Below, piece after piece: positions 7,406 to 13,178 of a stretch of 13,178 nucleotides of DNA. Location of the stretch: contig JAPULM010000266.1 in assembly GCA_027294925.1 (NCBI GenBank), forward strand, positions 1-13,178, in the 5' to 3' direction. The translations under genes and the position numbers were made by a program. The notes below the pieces were generated by a model. That model searched no databases, was not told the origin of the DNA, and saw only the letters and a list, made by a program, of their open reading frames with translations. Every line of letters starts with the position of its first letter. Positions within the stretch are counted from its first letter, which is position 1. Source of the stretch: a bacterium. Its GTDB lineage: Bacteria; Tectomicrobia; Entotheonellia; Entotheonellales; Entotheonellaceae.

Positions 7406-7646
7406 GTTTCATCCTGCGGCAGCCTCTGAAGTTGAAGCTGCTGTGCAGTGGTACGCTGAGCGGAGTCCCGTAGCCGCCCGTGCTTTCATGGCTGAGGTAA
7501 ATACCTGTGTGGAATGGGTGGGAGTAGGCGGTAAATTTAACAACGTCTCGGAGCTGACGGCCCATACGATAGTTTTTTTTGCGGTTCTCGGCGTTTGCAG
7601 ATGTGTGCCGCCGCTCAAGGCTGGGCGTCGGGCAACACGATACTGA
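7386..7646 (+). pseudogene. RelE/ParE-family toxin, disrupted
   Basis: The start is GTG at 7386 with AGGAG at 7376-7380. The N-terminus reads VRIRFHPAAASEVEAAVQWY followed by AERSPVAARAFMAEVN, the classic first strand and two helices of ParE/RelE plasmid-stabilisation toxins. After residue 39 the family pattern is lost. The expected middle (about 30 residues to the RRFPY strand) is missing, and a plausible C-terminal end (RFSAFADVCRRSRLG, compare the usual final strand and R-rich tail) appears in another frame near 7579-7625. A deletion plus a frameshift around 7500-7580 is the simplest reading. With its antitoxin partner also truncated, the module looks dead. The 86-residue ORF itself might still be annotated as a short toxin. 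Confidence 0.65.
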
Positions 7647-7672
7647 ATGTCACTATCATTCACTGCATTGTG

Positions 7673-7677
7673 AGGAG
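7673..7677 (+). promoter_or_regulatory. Ribosome binding site AGGAG for the ODP-like protein (decides start)
   Basis: AGGAG is followed by six bases and ATG at 7684. The same frame is open 35 codons further up, but those codons are toxin debris, so the ATG at 7684 is the start. Confidence 0.75.
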
Positions 7678-7683
7678 AGTCTA

Positions 7684-8412
7684 ATGACCGTTACGAATAG
7701 CCAGTCGGGGACGAACGTGCATGAAGTTGCCGACGGCATCTACCGCATCAACACGCCGGTTCAGATTGAAGGTGGAGGCGCGTTTTCGTTTAACCAGTAC
7801 CTCATCGTGGACGATGAACCACTACTCTTCCACACTGGCCCGCGAAAGATGTTTCCGCTTGTGCGTGAAGCGGTCGCGAGCGTGTTAGCGGTCGAACGAC
7901 TTCGCTATATTGCATTTTCGCACGTAGAGGCCGACGAGTGTGGCTCGCTCAACGAATGGCTTGCCGTAGCTCCGCAATCCATCCCCCTGTGCGGTACTGT
8001 CGCTGCCTTGGTATCCGTCAGCGACCTTGCTGACCGGGCACCCCGCGGGCTCGCTGACGGAGAGGGCATCTCTCTGGGGACGCACGCCGTGCGCTGGTTC
8101 GACACGCCGCATCTACCGCACGCCTGGGAATGTGGGTTTCTGACGGAAGATACAACCCGCACATTGCTATGCGGCGATCTTTTCACCCAGGGAGGTGCAG
8201 ATCTCCCGCCCATCACAGAGTCGGACATTCTGGCGCCGAGCGAAGCGTTCCGGCATGAGATGGACTACTACTCCTACACGAAGCATGCGCGGGTGCTGCT
8301 TGAGAAACTGGCCTCCACTGAGCCGACAACACTCGCGTGCATGCACGGCAGCGCATGGCGTGGGGATGGAGCGAAACTGCTACGTGCGCTTGCTGATGCA
8401 CTGTCTGCGTAA
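7684..8412 (+). CDS. ODP-type metallo-beta-lactamase-fold protein (stand-alone, flavodiiron-like)
   Basis: This 242-residue protein has the beta-lactamase-like fold of the oxygen-binding di-iron (ODP) group. The metal-site motif is FSHVEADECGS, with His80, Glu82 and Asp84. This is the HxExD form seen in flavodiiron proteins rather than HxHxDH of hydrolytic lactamases. Further ligands are His143 and/or His146 in TPHLPHAWECG, Asp165 in CGDLF, and His221 in CMHGSAW, so a complete di-metal set is present. There is no flavodoxin or rubredoxin domain. Known flavodiiron proteins reduce O2 or NO. Stand-alone ODP proteins are poorly characterised and include sensors, so function is open. It has its own RBS, toxin-module debris upstream and a TPR pseudogene downstream, with no obvious operon partner. 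Family placement is confident; diiron content is inferred from the HxExD motif. Confidence 0.85.
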   Translation: MTVTNSQSGTNVHEVADGIYRINTPVQIEGGGAFSFNQYLIVDDEPLLFHTGPRKMFPLVREAVASVLAVERLRYIAFSHVEADECGSLNEWLAVAPQSIPLCGTVAALVSVSDLADRAPRGLADGEGISLGTHAVRWFDTPHLPHAWECGFLTEDTTRTLLCGDLFTQGGADLPPITESDILAPSEAFRHEMDYYSYTKHARVLLEKLASTEPTTLACMHGSAWRGDGAKLLRALADALSA

Positions 8413-8678
8413 TGCGCCCCCCATTTCCCGAACGAAGCCGGTCATACAAGTACTTCCAGCGGACGGACCACATGCATAGCGGCCAGGAGTTTATCCCACA
8501 GACATACTCTGCTTCCCCGTGAGATTGAAGTATCCTGGACACCTGATAGACGGCAGCAATAAGCCCATCTGGTAGACTTCCTGGTATTGTTTCCCTACAA
8601 TAGTAACATTGGAGGTATAAACTCATTGTATTGATTCTGCGTCTTATGTCCGGACGCCTAAATGCGAGATGACGCACC
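8413..8678. other. Intergenic stretch, no gene recognised
   Basis: There is no RNA gene, terminator hairpin or protein family I can recognise here. A minus-strand frame crosses it but overlaps the end of the ODP-like gene and resembles nothing known. Confidence 0.4.
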
Positions 8679-8974
8679 ATGCCGAACACGCCCTCCAATC
8701 CGATGCATCCCACGTTGATGTTGGAACGTGAATTACAGCATCTCAATCAATGTCTAGCCTTGAGACGAAATCCCCACCTCTATGCGGCGTGGGATGCTGC
8801 ATTTTAGACGCGGTGCGGTGACGGCGTCGATGGCGGTTTTCGATTGTGCTGAACGTCTCCATCCTGCCCTGACGCCCTACCGATGGCAGCGGGGTCGGGC
8901 GTATTACGATGCCGGTGGCTTTTGCAGACGGCGCTCAACAGTTCGACAAGGATGTCTCCGTTAGTCTGCAATAG
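8679..8974 (+). pseudogene. TPR-repeat protein pseudogene (two frameshifts, truncated)
   Basis: Three frames join into one recognisable product. Frame one starts at ATG 8679 (MPNTPSNPMHPTLMLERELQ, then HLNQCLALRRNPHLYAA) and hits TAG at 8805-8807. Frame two picks up near 8785 as RGMLHFRRGAVTASMAVFDC, then AERLHPALTPYRWQRGRAYY and DAGG. Frame three continues from 8921 as FADGAQQFDKDVSVSLQ to TAG at 8972-8974. The FD-AERL-P--TPYRWQRG-AYYDAG-FADGA-QF--DV pattern is that of a small TPR protein (normally about 200 residues), where a helix pair packs around W, Y and G positions. Apparent shifts lie near 8786 and 8920. The part after DVSV is missing and gnd begins 30 bases later. No function is assigned; the gene is dead unless sequencing errors explain both shifts. 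Confidence 0.65.
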
Positions 8975-9004
8975 CGTCGGATAATATTAAGGAGAACACC
9001 GCGT

Positions 9005-9991
9005 ATGCAACTTGGAATGATCGGTTTAGGTCGTATGGGCGGCAATATGACGGAACGCTGTCTGGGTGGCGGACATCAGATGTTGGTGTACGATCACAAC
9101 CCGGAAAGCGTGGCGTCTTACGTCGCCAAGGGCGCCATCGGAGCCGCCTCTATTGCAGAACTGGTTGGGCAGCTCCGGGCTCCGAAAGCCGTCTGGCTGA
9201 TGTTGCCCGCCGGGGATATCACGGAAACGACAATCGCCGAGGTCAGCACGTTGTTGCAGAGGGGCGATATCATCATTGACGGCGGCAATTCAATGTTCAA
9301 AGACGATGTGCGGCGCGCCCGCACCTTACAGGAACAAGGCATACATTATGTTGACGTCGGTACCAGTGGCGGTATTTGGGGCATTGAGCGCGGCTATTGT
9401 ATGATGATTGGTGGCGCGTCGGAGGCAGTTGCCCATCTTGAGCCAATTTTTAAAACATTAGCGCCTGGCCGCGGCAATGACCTCGCACGCACGCCGGGTC
9501 GGGAGCAGATGGCGGGGACGGCTGAAGAGGGTTATATTCACTGCGGGCCCGCCGGGTCGGGGCATTTTGTCAAAATGGTGCACAATGGGATTGAGTATGG
9601 CCTTATGCAGGCGTATGCTGAGGGTTTTGACATTATGCGCAATGCCAATTCCCCGCAAGTTGCAGAAGATCTACGTTTTGATCTCAACCTGCCTGATATT
9701 GCGGAAGTATGGCGTCGCGGGAGTGTAGTGGGCTCCTGGCTACTCGATCTAACCGCGATGGCGTTGCTCGAAGCACCCGATCTATCACCGTATACCGGCT
9801 CTGTGCAAGATTCGGGTGAAGGCCGCTGGACAGTGCAAACTGCGGTGGAGGAAGGTGTTCCAGCCGAGGTGCTGTCGGCCTCGCTCTATGCCCGTTTCCG
9901 CTCTCGTCAGACACATACCTTTGCGGAAAAACTATTGTCCGCCATGCGTCACAAGTTTGGCGGCCATGTGGAACGAGCAGCAGGCGGGTAG
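9005..9991 (+). CDS. gnd: 6-phosphogluconate dehydrogenase, decarboxylating (short GntZ/YqeC-like form)
   Basis: This enzyme oxidises and decarboxylates 6-phosphogluconate to ribulose 5-phosphate in the cytoplasm. It has 328 residues, matching the short form rather than the ~470-residue form. The Rossmann dinucleotide motif GLGRMGGNM is at residues 7-15. Further conserved blocks are [41 protein letters not shown], and the catalytic helix [19 protein letters not shown] with Lys190, Asn194 and Glu197. The GTSGG-WG-ERG block is diagnostic of the short type, members of which are often NAD-linked. The residues after beta-2 (VYDHNPES) leave NAD versus NADP undecided. AAGGAG at 8989-8994 precedes the ATG by ten bases. 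zwf follows 48 bases downstream, so the two oxidative pentose phosphate steps are paired in one probable operon. No 6-phosphogluconolactonase gene is visible. Confidence 0.93.
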   Translation: MQLGMIGLGRMGGNMTERCLGGGHQMLVYDHNPESVASYVAKGAIGAASIAELVGQLRAPKAVWLMLPAGDITETTIAEVSTLLQRGDIIIDGGNSMFKDDVRRARTLQEQGIHYVDVGTSGGIWGIERGYCMMIGGASEAVAHLEPIFKTLAPGRGNDLARTPGREQMAGTAEEGYIHCGPAGSGHFVKMVHNGIEYGLMQAYAEGFDIMRNANSPQVAEDLRFDLNLPDIAEVWRRGSVVGSWLLDLTAMALLEAPDLSPYTGSVQDSGEGRWTVQTAVEEGVPAEVLSASLYARFRSRQTHTFAEKLLSAMRHKFGGHVERAAGG

Positions 9992-10028
9992 AATCACAGA
10001 GTAGAAACCTTGCAGGGTGCTGCTGCAC

Positions 10029-10033
10029 AGGAG
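10029..10033 (+). promoter_or_regulatory. Ribosome binding site AGGAG for zwf (decides start)
   Basis: AGGAG is followed by six bases and ATG at 10040. A TTG at 10010 is in frame but lacks such a site, so the ATG is preferred. Confidence 0.7.
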
Positions 10034-10039
10034 AAGCTG

Positions 10040-11605
10040 ATGACGTTAAAACGGCTTGCGCCAGAGGCTCAGGCCTATCCTGAGACAAACGCTTCACCGC
10101 CAAGCGAACAGCCCGCCGACGCCTGTGTGATGGTGATTTTTGGTGCGTCGGGCGATTTGACCAAGCGCTTGCTCATCCCTTCGCTCTACAATCTGGCGCG
10201 TCATAATTTATTGCCGCAAAATTTTGCCGTGCTGGGCGCGGCGCGGCGTCAGACGACACAGGAGGCTTTCAGATCCACCATGCGCGCTGCGTTGCAGGCA
10301 TCGGACCGGGTGGGAACCGTTGAACCGGAGACCTGGGAAGGGTTGGAAAAACGCCTTTACTACGTTACCCTGAACTATGATGACCCGGCCGCCTATACAC
10401 AATTGGCAGAGGTGCTGGCCCAGTGTGACCGCGACCACGATACGAAAGGTAATTATTTATTCTATCTGGCCACGCCACCGGCGGTGTTCACCGAGGTGGC
10501 GCAACAACTGGGACGAGTAGGTCTGGCCGATGAAGGCGCCGGCTCTGAGCAGGTCTGGCGCCGGCTGATTATCGAAAAGCCATTTGGATATGACCTCGAT
10601 TCCGCCCGCCTCCTCAATCGGACCATTCAGGAGCATTTTAGCGAGTCGCAGATTTATCGCATCGATCACTATCTCGGCAAAGAGACGGTGCAGAATGTAC
10701 TGGTTTTTCGCTTTGCCAACGGCATGCTCGAGCCGGTCTGGAATCAACACTATATCGATCACGTACAGATCACCGTTGCCGAAACCATCGGGGTTGAGAC
10801 GCGCGGGGGGTATTATGACCAGGCAGGCTTGGTGCGTGATATGATGCAGAATCATATGATGCAGCTTCTCACCCTGGTGGCGATGGAACCGCCTTACTCG
10901 TTTGCCTCCGACGCCGTCCGCGATGAGAAAGCCAAGGTGTTGCGCGCTATGCAGCCGATGAGCCATGAGGAGGTCTTGACGCAAGCCGTGCGGGGGCAAT
11001 ATGGGGCAGGGCAGGCGAACGGGCAACGCCTGTCGGCCTACCGCGATGAGCCCGATGTGGCGCCAAATTCAAGTACGGAAACTTATGCGGCGGTAAAACT
11101 CCTCATTGATAACTGGCGTTGGGCAGGCGTGCCGTTCTACCTGCGTTCGGGTAAGGCACTGCCCGAGCGACTAACCGAGATTGTGATCCAGTTCCGCCAA
11201 GCGCCGCACATGCTATTTCGTAAATCTGCGGTGGGTCACTTTCAACCCAACCGGCTTATCTTGCATATTCAACCCCATGAGGGTATCTCTTGGCAGTTTG
11301 AGGCCAAGGCGCCCGGCCCAGCCGTGCGGATGCAAACCGTCAGCATGGATTTCAATTATGACGACTTCTTCGGCGCAGAACCCAGCACCGGTTATGAAAC
11401 GCTTTTGTATGACGCCATGATAGGTGATTCCACCCTGTTTCAACGTCATGATTTTGTCGATATCTCATGGCAAATTGTGGCTCCGATCCTGGATATCTGG
11501 CACAATGTGCCGGCACGGAATTTCCCCAACTATGTCGCTCGCCAGGCATGGGGGCCATCTGCAGCGGATGACTTGATACAACGAGATGGCCGGGCCTGGC
11601 ACTAG
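10040..11605 (+). CDS. zwf: Glucose-6-phosphate 1-dehydrogenase
   Basis: This enzyme oxidises glucose 6-phosphate to 6-phosphogluconolactone, the entry step of the oxidative pentose phosphate pathway, yielding NAD(P)H. The 521 residues fit the usual ~490-520. The nucleotide-binding motif VIFGASGDLTKRLLIPSLY has Gly35-Lys42. The active-site signature RIDHYLGKE is at residues 207-215, with the substrate-binding His210 and Lys214. C-terminal blocks VPFYLRSGKALPER and DFNYDDFF are also typical. The first 30 residues are a variable extension. The start at 10040 follows AGGAG by six bases; a TTG ten codons up is possible but less likely. It lies 48 bases after gnd and is probably co-transcribed. 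The order gnd-zwf without a lactonase or transaldolase gene is a minor peculiarity. Confidence 0.96.
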   Translation: MTLKRLAPEAQAYPETNASPPSEQPADACVMVIFGASGDLTKRLLIPSLYNLARHNLLPQNFAVLGAARRQTTQEAFRSTMRAALQASDRVGTVEPETWEGLEKRLYYVTLNYDDPAAYTQLAEVLAQCDRDHDTKGNYLFYLATPPAVFTEVAQQLGRVGLADEGAGSEQVWRRLIIEKPFGYDLDSARLLNRTIQEHFSESQIYRIDHYLGKETVQNVLVFRFANGMLEPVWNQHYIDHVQITVAETIGVETRGGYYDQAGLVRDMMQNHMMQLLTLVAMEPPYSFASDAVRDEKAKVLRAMQPMSHEEVLTQAVRGQYGAGQANGQRLSAYRDEPDVAPNSSTETYAAVKLLIDNWRWAGVPFYLRSGKALPERLTEIVIQFRQAPHMLFRKSAVGHFQPNRLILHIQPHEGISWQFEAKAPGPAVRMQTVSMDFNYDDFFGAEPSTGYETLLYDAMIGDSTLFQRHDFVDISWQIVAPILDIWHNVPARNFPNYVARQAWGPSAADDLIQRDGRAWH

Positions 11606-11625
11606 TATTGCGTACCGTCCGCTAG

Positions 11626-11802
11626 TTTGGCTGGGAGACGTCCGTTGATGTCAAAGACAATCCGGCCTTTGCCAGCACTGAGGGATTTCTGTCCGGCCTA
11701 GCAGACGCCCTCATGAGCGCCCGTGGCGAAATAGCAGCACTGCAACCAACACCATATGTCGGCTCGAGCGGTAGGTCAGTAGATGATACCGATGTCCCCT
11801 AG
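11626..11802 (+). pseudogene. Possible decayed coding remnant, start codon missing
   Basis: Between zwf and the lipoprotein gene a frame of 58 codons stays open, bounded by TAG at 11623 and TAG at 11800-11802. It has protein-like content (VDVKDNPAFASTEGFLSGLA, then DALMSARGEIAALQPTPYVG) but no ATG, GTG or TTG until a Met about 29 codons in, and no Shine-Dalgarno site before that Met. I do not recognise the family. It may be the tail of a lost gene or chance. Confidence 0.3.
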
Positions 11803-11853
11803 ACAGAGGACTGAGGAAAGTTTATGGTAGAGCCTATCCTACTAATCCCATTT

Positions 11854-11860
11854 AAGGAGG
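11854..11860 (+). promoter_or_regulatory. Ribosome binding site AAGGAGG for the coiled-coil lipoprotein
   Basis: A perfect AAGGAGG precedes ATG 11866 by five bases. It decides the start against an in-frame ATG at 11824, which has a weaker GAGG at 11813-11816. Confidence 0.75.
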
Positions 11861-11865
11861 TTTTG

Positions 11866-12981
11866 ATGAAACAGTTTGGCTTGCTACCTCAGAACGGTTG
11901 GCACAGGCTCTTGCTCGTATTGCCTATGTTATCTGTGTTTGCAATCGGTTGCACGGGCGAATTAAAGGAAAAACTACAGGAGAAAGAGACGGAGCTCGCA
12001 CAGGCCCGTACTAACCTGGAGGCAGTGCAAAGTAAGTTGTCGGGGCTCGAAACAGCCCATTCCCAACAGACGGAAAAACTGCAACAGGTTGAGCAGCAGC
12101 GTAAAAAACTGACCGAACAGGTCAAAGGGCTCGAAGAAAATCAAACCACGCTGCAGCAAGAACGCACACAGATGCAAGAGCAACTGGCCAAACGGCAGCA
12201 ATCCATTCAGCAACTGCAAACCGAACGCGACATTTTAATCGCCTCACAGGCTAAAGACAAGAAGCGGATGGTGCATCTCACAGGCCGGGTCGCGGACCTA
12301 ACCAAACAGGCCAGCCGCCTCGATAATACGTTACAACAGACGACAAAAGAGCTGGAGCAGGTTTCAGCCCAGGCTCAGCAGCGTCGCACCGACTTGACGG
12401 CTCAGATTCAACAGCTGCAGCAAAACCGTCAGGATTTGGAACAGCGTGTGAGCATGCTGGACACAGAACATCGCAACGCGCGAGGGCAGCTCGCAGCGGC
12501 CGTCGCGGCAAAAACGACGGCAACCGAACAAGCCGGCGCGCTTTCGACACAGACGCAGCAATTGCAAAAGCAGCTGGCTGCCAGCGGCCAAGAAGTCGAA
12601 CAACTGCAGGCCAAAGCAGCGCTTATCCCAGGCATGCAAACTCGTCTTGCAACCCTGACGCAAGATCGCAGCGCCTTACAGGGAAAACTCAAGCAGATCA
12701 CCGAGCAGTATACAGCGGTACGCTCGCGTGAAAAACGCGCCAACAGTCAATTAGCGCAAGTGCAGCAGGCATTTGCAGCCACTCGTCAAGAGTTGACAAG
12801 GGCCCAAAAGGCTAGCGATGAGGCGAACCAACAGGTCATTCAACTCAAGCTTCAGGTAGAGACTCTGCAACAGGGATTGGCCCAGGCCATCAACGCTCGA
12901 GATACTGCTCATGAGCAAATAAAGACGCTCACGACAAAGCTTGAGACGATAGAAAAAACGCTAACAGGCCGATCAAATTAA
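11866..12981 (+). CDS. Coiled-coil lipoprotein of unknown function
   Basis: This 371-residue protein starts MKQFGLLPQNGWHRLLLVLP and continues MLSVFAIGC. That is a charged N-region, a hydrophobic core and a lipobox-like AIGC with Cys29, so it is probably lipidated and anchored to a membrane, most likely facing the periplasm. From residue 30 to the end it is almost wholly helical coiled coil, rich in Gln, Leu, Glu, Lys and Thr with heptad-like LEEN-TLQQE-TQMQEQLAK spacing, and contains no recognisable catalytic domain. Ala at the -3 lipobox position is less common than Leu. Possible roles include a spacer, tether or scaffold of the envelope, as in other Gln-rich coiled-coil lipoproteins, but nothing shows a partner. 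An upstream ATG at 11824 would add 14 residues. A perfect hairpin at 13023-13047 follows 41 bases after the stop and may end its transcript. Confidence 0.8.
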   Translation: MKQFGLLPQNGWHRLLLVLPMLSVFAIGCTGELKEKLQEKETELAQARTNLEAVQSKLSGLETAHSQQTEKLQQVEQQRKKLTEQVKGLEENQTTLQQERTQMQEQLAKRQQSIQQLQTERDILIASQAKDKKRMVHLTGRVADLTKQASRLDNTLQQTTKELEQVSAQAQQRRTDLTAQIQQLQQNRQDLEQRVSMLDTEHRNARGQLAAAVAAKTTATEQAGALSTQTQQLQKQLAASGQEVEQLQAKAALIPGMQTRLATLTQDRSALQGKLKQITEQYTAVRSREKRANSQLAQVQQAFAATRQELTRAQKASDEANQQVIQLKLQVETLQQGLAQAINARDTAHEQIKTLTTKLETIEKTLTGRSN

Positions 12982-13022
12982 GCACCGCCGTGTAAACTGT
13001 CATGGCATCCTTGCGTCTGGAT

Positions 13023-13047
13023 GGGGACAGATTTGAAATCTGTCCCC
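13023..13047. repeat. Perfect 12-bp inverted repeat with one-base centre; possible terminator or dispersed repeat
   Basis: GGGGACAGATTT, then G, then AAATCTGTCCCC. As RNA it forms a ten-pair stem with a TTGAA loop, or more. On the plus strand it is followed by AAGGCG and then TTTTTCTTT (from 13054), so it could act as a loose rho-independent terminator for the lipoprotein gene; the T run starts six bases late. Repeats built on GGGGACAGATTT are, to my knowledge, commonly dispersed in proteobacterial genomes, so a REP-like element is an alternative. It sits between convergent genes, a usual site for either. Confidence 0.65.
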
Positions 13048-13095
13048 AAGGCGTTTTTCTTTCTGAACGCCGCCTGCGGCAAGATGACAACGCCT

Positions 13096-13178
13096 TTATG
13101 TATCGTTCTCGTTATCAGACAAATGGAGTTCTTGCATAGCAATCTTGCGCAGATTAAATTTCTGCACCTTGCCACTGG
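13096..13178 (-). CDS. AMP-forming acyl-CoA synthetase, C-terminal end only (partial)
   Basis: The last 26 codons enter from the right window edge and end with TAA at 13098-13096. They read SGKVQKFNLRKIAMQELHLS followed by DNENDT. This is motif A10 of the adenylate-forming superfamily (PKTxSGKxxKFxLR), whose Lys contacts the adenylate in fatty-acyl-CoA synthetases. The KFxLRxIA tail is especially typical of medium- and long-chain acyl-CoA ligases. The enzyme would activate a carboxylic acid with ATP and CoA. The bulk of the gene (about 500 codons) lies outside the window, so the substrate is unknown. It converges on the lipoprotein gene, with the inverted repeat at 13023-13047 between them. 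Confidence 0.8.
   Translation of the reverse strand, partial: SGKVQKFNLRKIAMQELHLSDNENDT

Noticed and set aside
8213..8746. Minus-strand 177-codon frame
   Set aside because: It overlaps the end of the ODP-like gene and the TPR relic and has no recognisable domain.
13069..13080. GCCGC-CT-GCGGC hairpin
   Set aside because: It has a two-base loop, only five pairs and no T run on either strand, so it is not a convincing terminator.
12978..13175. Minus-strand 65-codon frame at the right end
   Set aside because: It reads through the inverted repeat; another frame there encodes a clear acyl-CoA synthetase C-terminus.

Overview
This is a chromosomal window from a Gram-negative-type bacterium of moderate to high GC. 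A bacterial alpha-2-macroglobulin and a coiled-coil lipoprotein both imply an outer membrane and periplasm. The species cannot be fixed from these genes. Gene density is high, except for an AT-richer, degraded patch at about 6660-7680 and another at 8413-8980.

Layout: (1) 2-4177 (+) is a large alpha-2-macroglobulin with an intact thioester motif, cut at its 5' end by the window, followed 27 bases later by a serine alpha/beta hydrolase (4205-4966). (2) 5030-6593 (-) is a two-gene unit. The promoter-distal gene is an enoyl-CoA hydratase/isomerase family enzyme with a GTG start. The promoter-proximal gene, 5865-6593, is a deiodinase-like selenoprotein that any ordinary ORF caller splits in two at an in-frame TGA (6258-6260). 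The TGA falls exactly at the family's selenocysteine (VFGSYT-Sec-PPF). A bacterial-type SECIS hairpin with an AGGU apical loop follows at once, and both histidines known to matter in animal deiodinases are in place. This is the highlight of the window. (3) 7079-7646 (+) is gene debris: an Mrr-type restriction endonuclease fragment running in frame into the C-terminal half of an antitoxin, then a frame-disrupted RelE/ParE toxin. (4) 7684-8412 (+) is a stand-alone ODP-type (flavodiiron-like) metallo-beta-lactamase-fold protein with the di-metal ligands kept. (5) 8679-8974 (+) is a TPR pseudogene in three frames. (6) 9005-11605 (+) is a gnd-zwf pair covering the two oxidative steps of the pentose phosphate pathway; the lactonase is not seen. 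(7) 11866-12981 (+) is a coiled-coil lipoprotein. (8) 13096-13178 (-) is the last 26 codons of an AMP-forming acyl-CoA synthetase that starts beyond the window. A perfect 25-base inverted repeat lies between the two convergent genes.

Functional links: gnd and zwf supply NAD(P)H. The selenoprotein has a thioredoxin fold and would need thiol reductant plus the selA/B/C/D machinery, none of which is in the window. The ODP-type protein may handle O2 or other small oxidants. A general redox theme is possible but is inference only.
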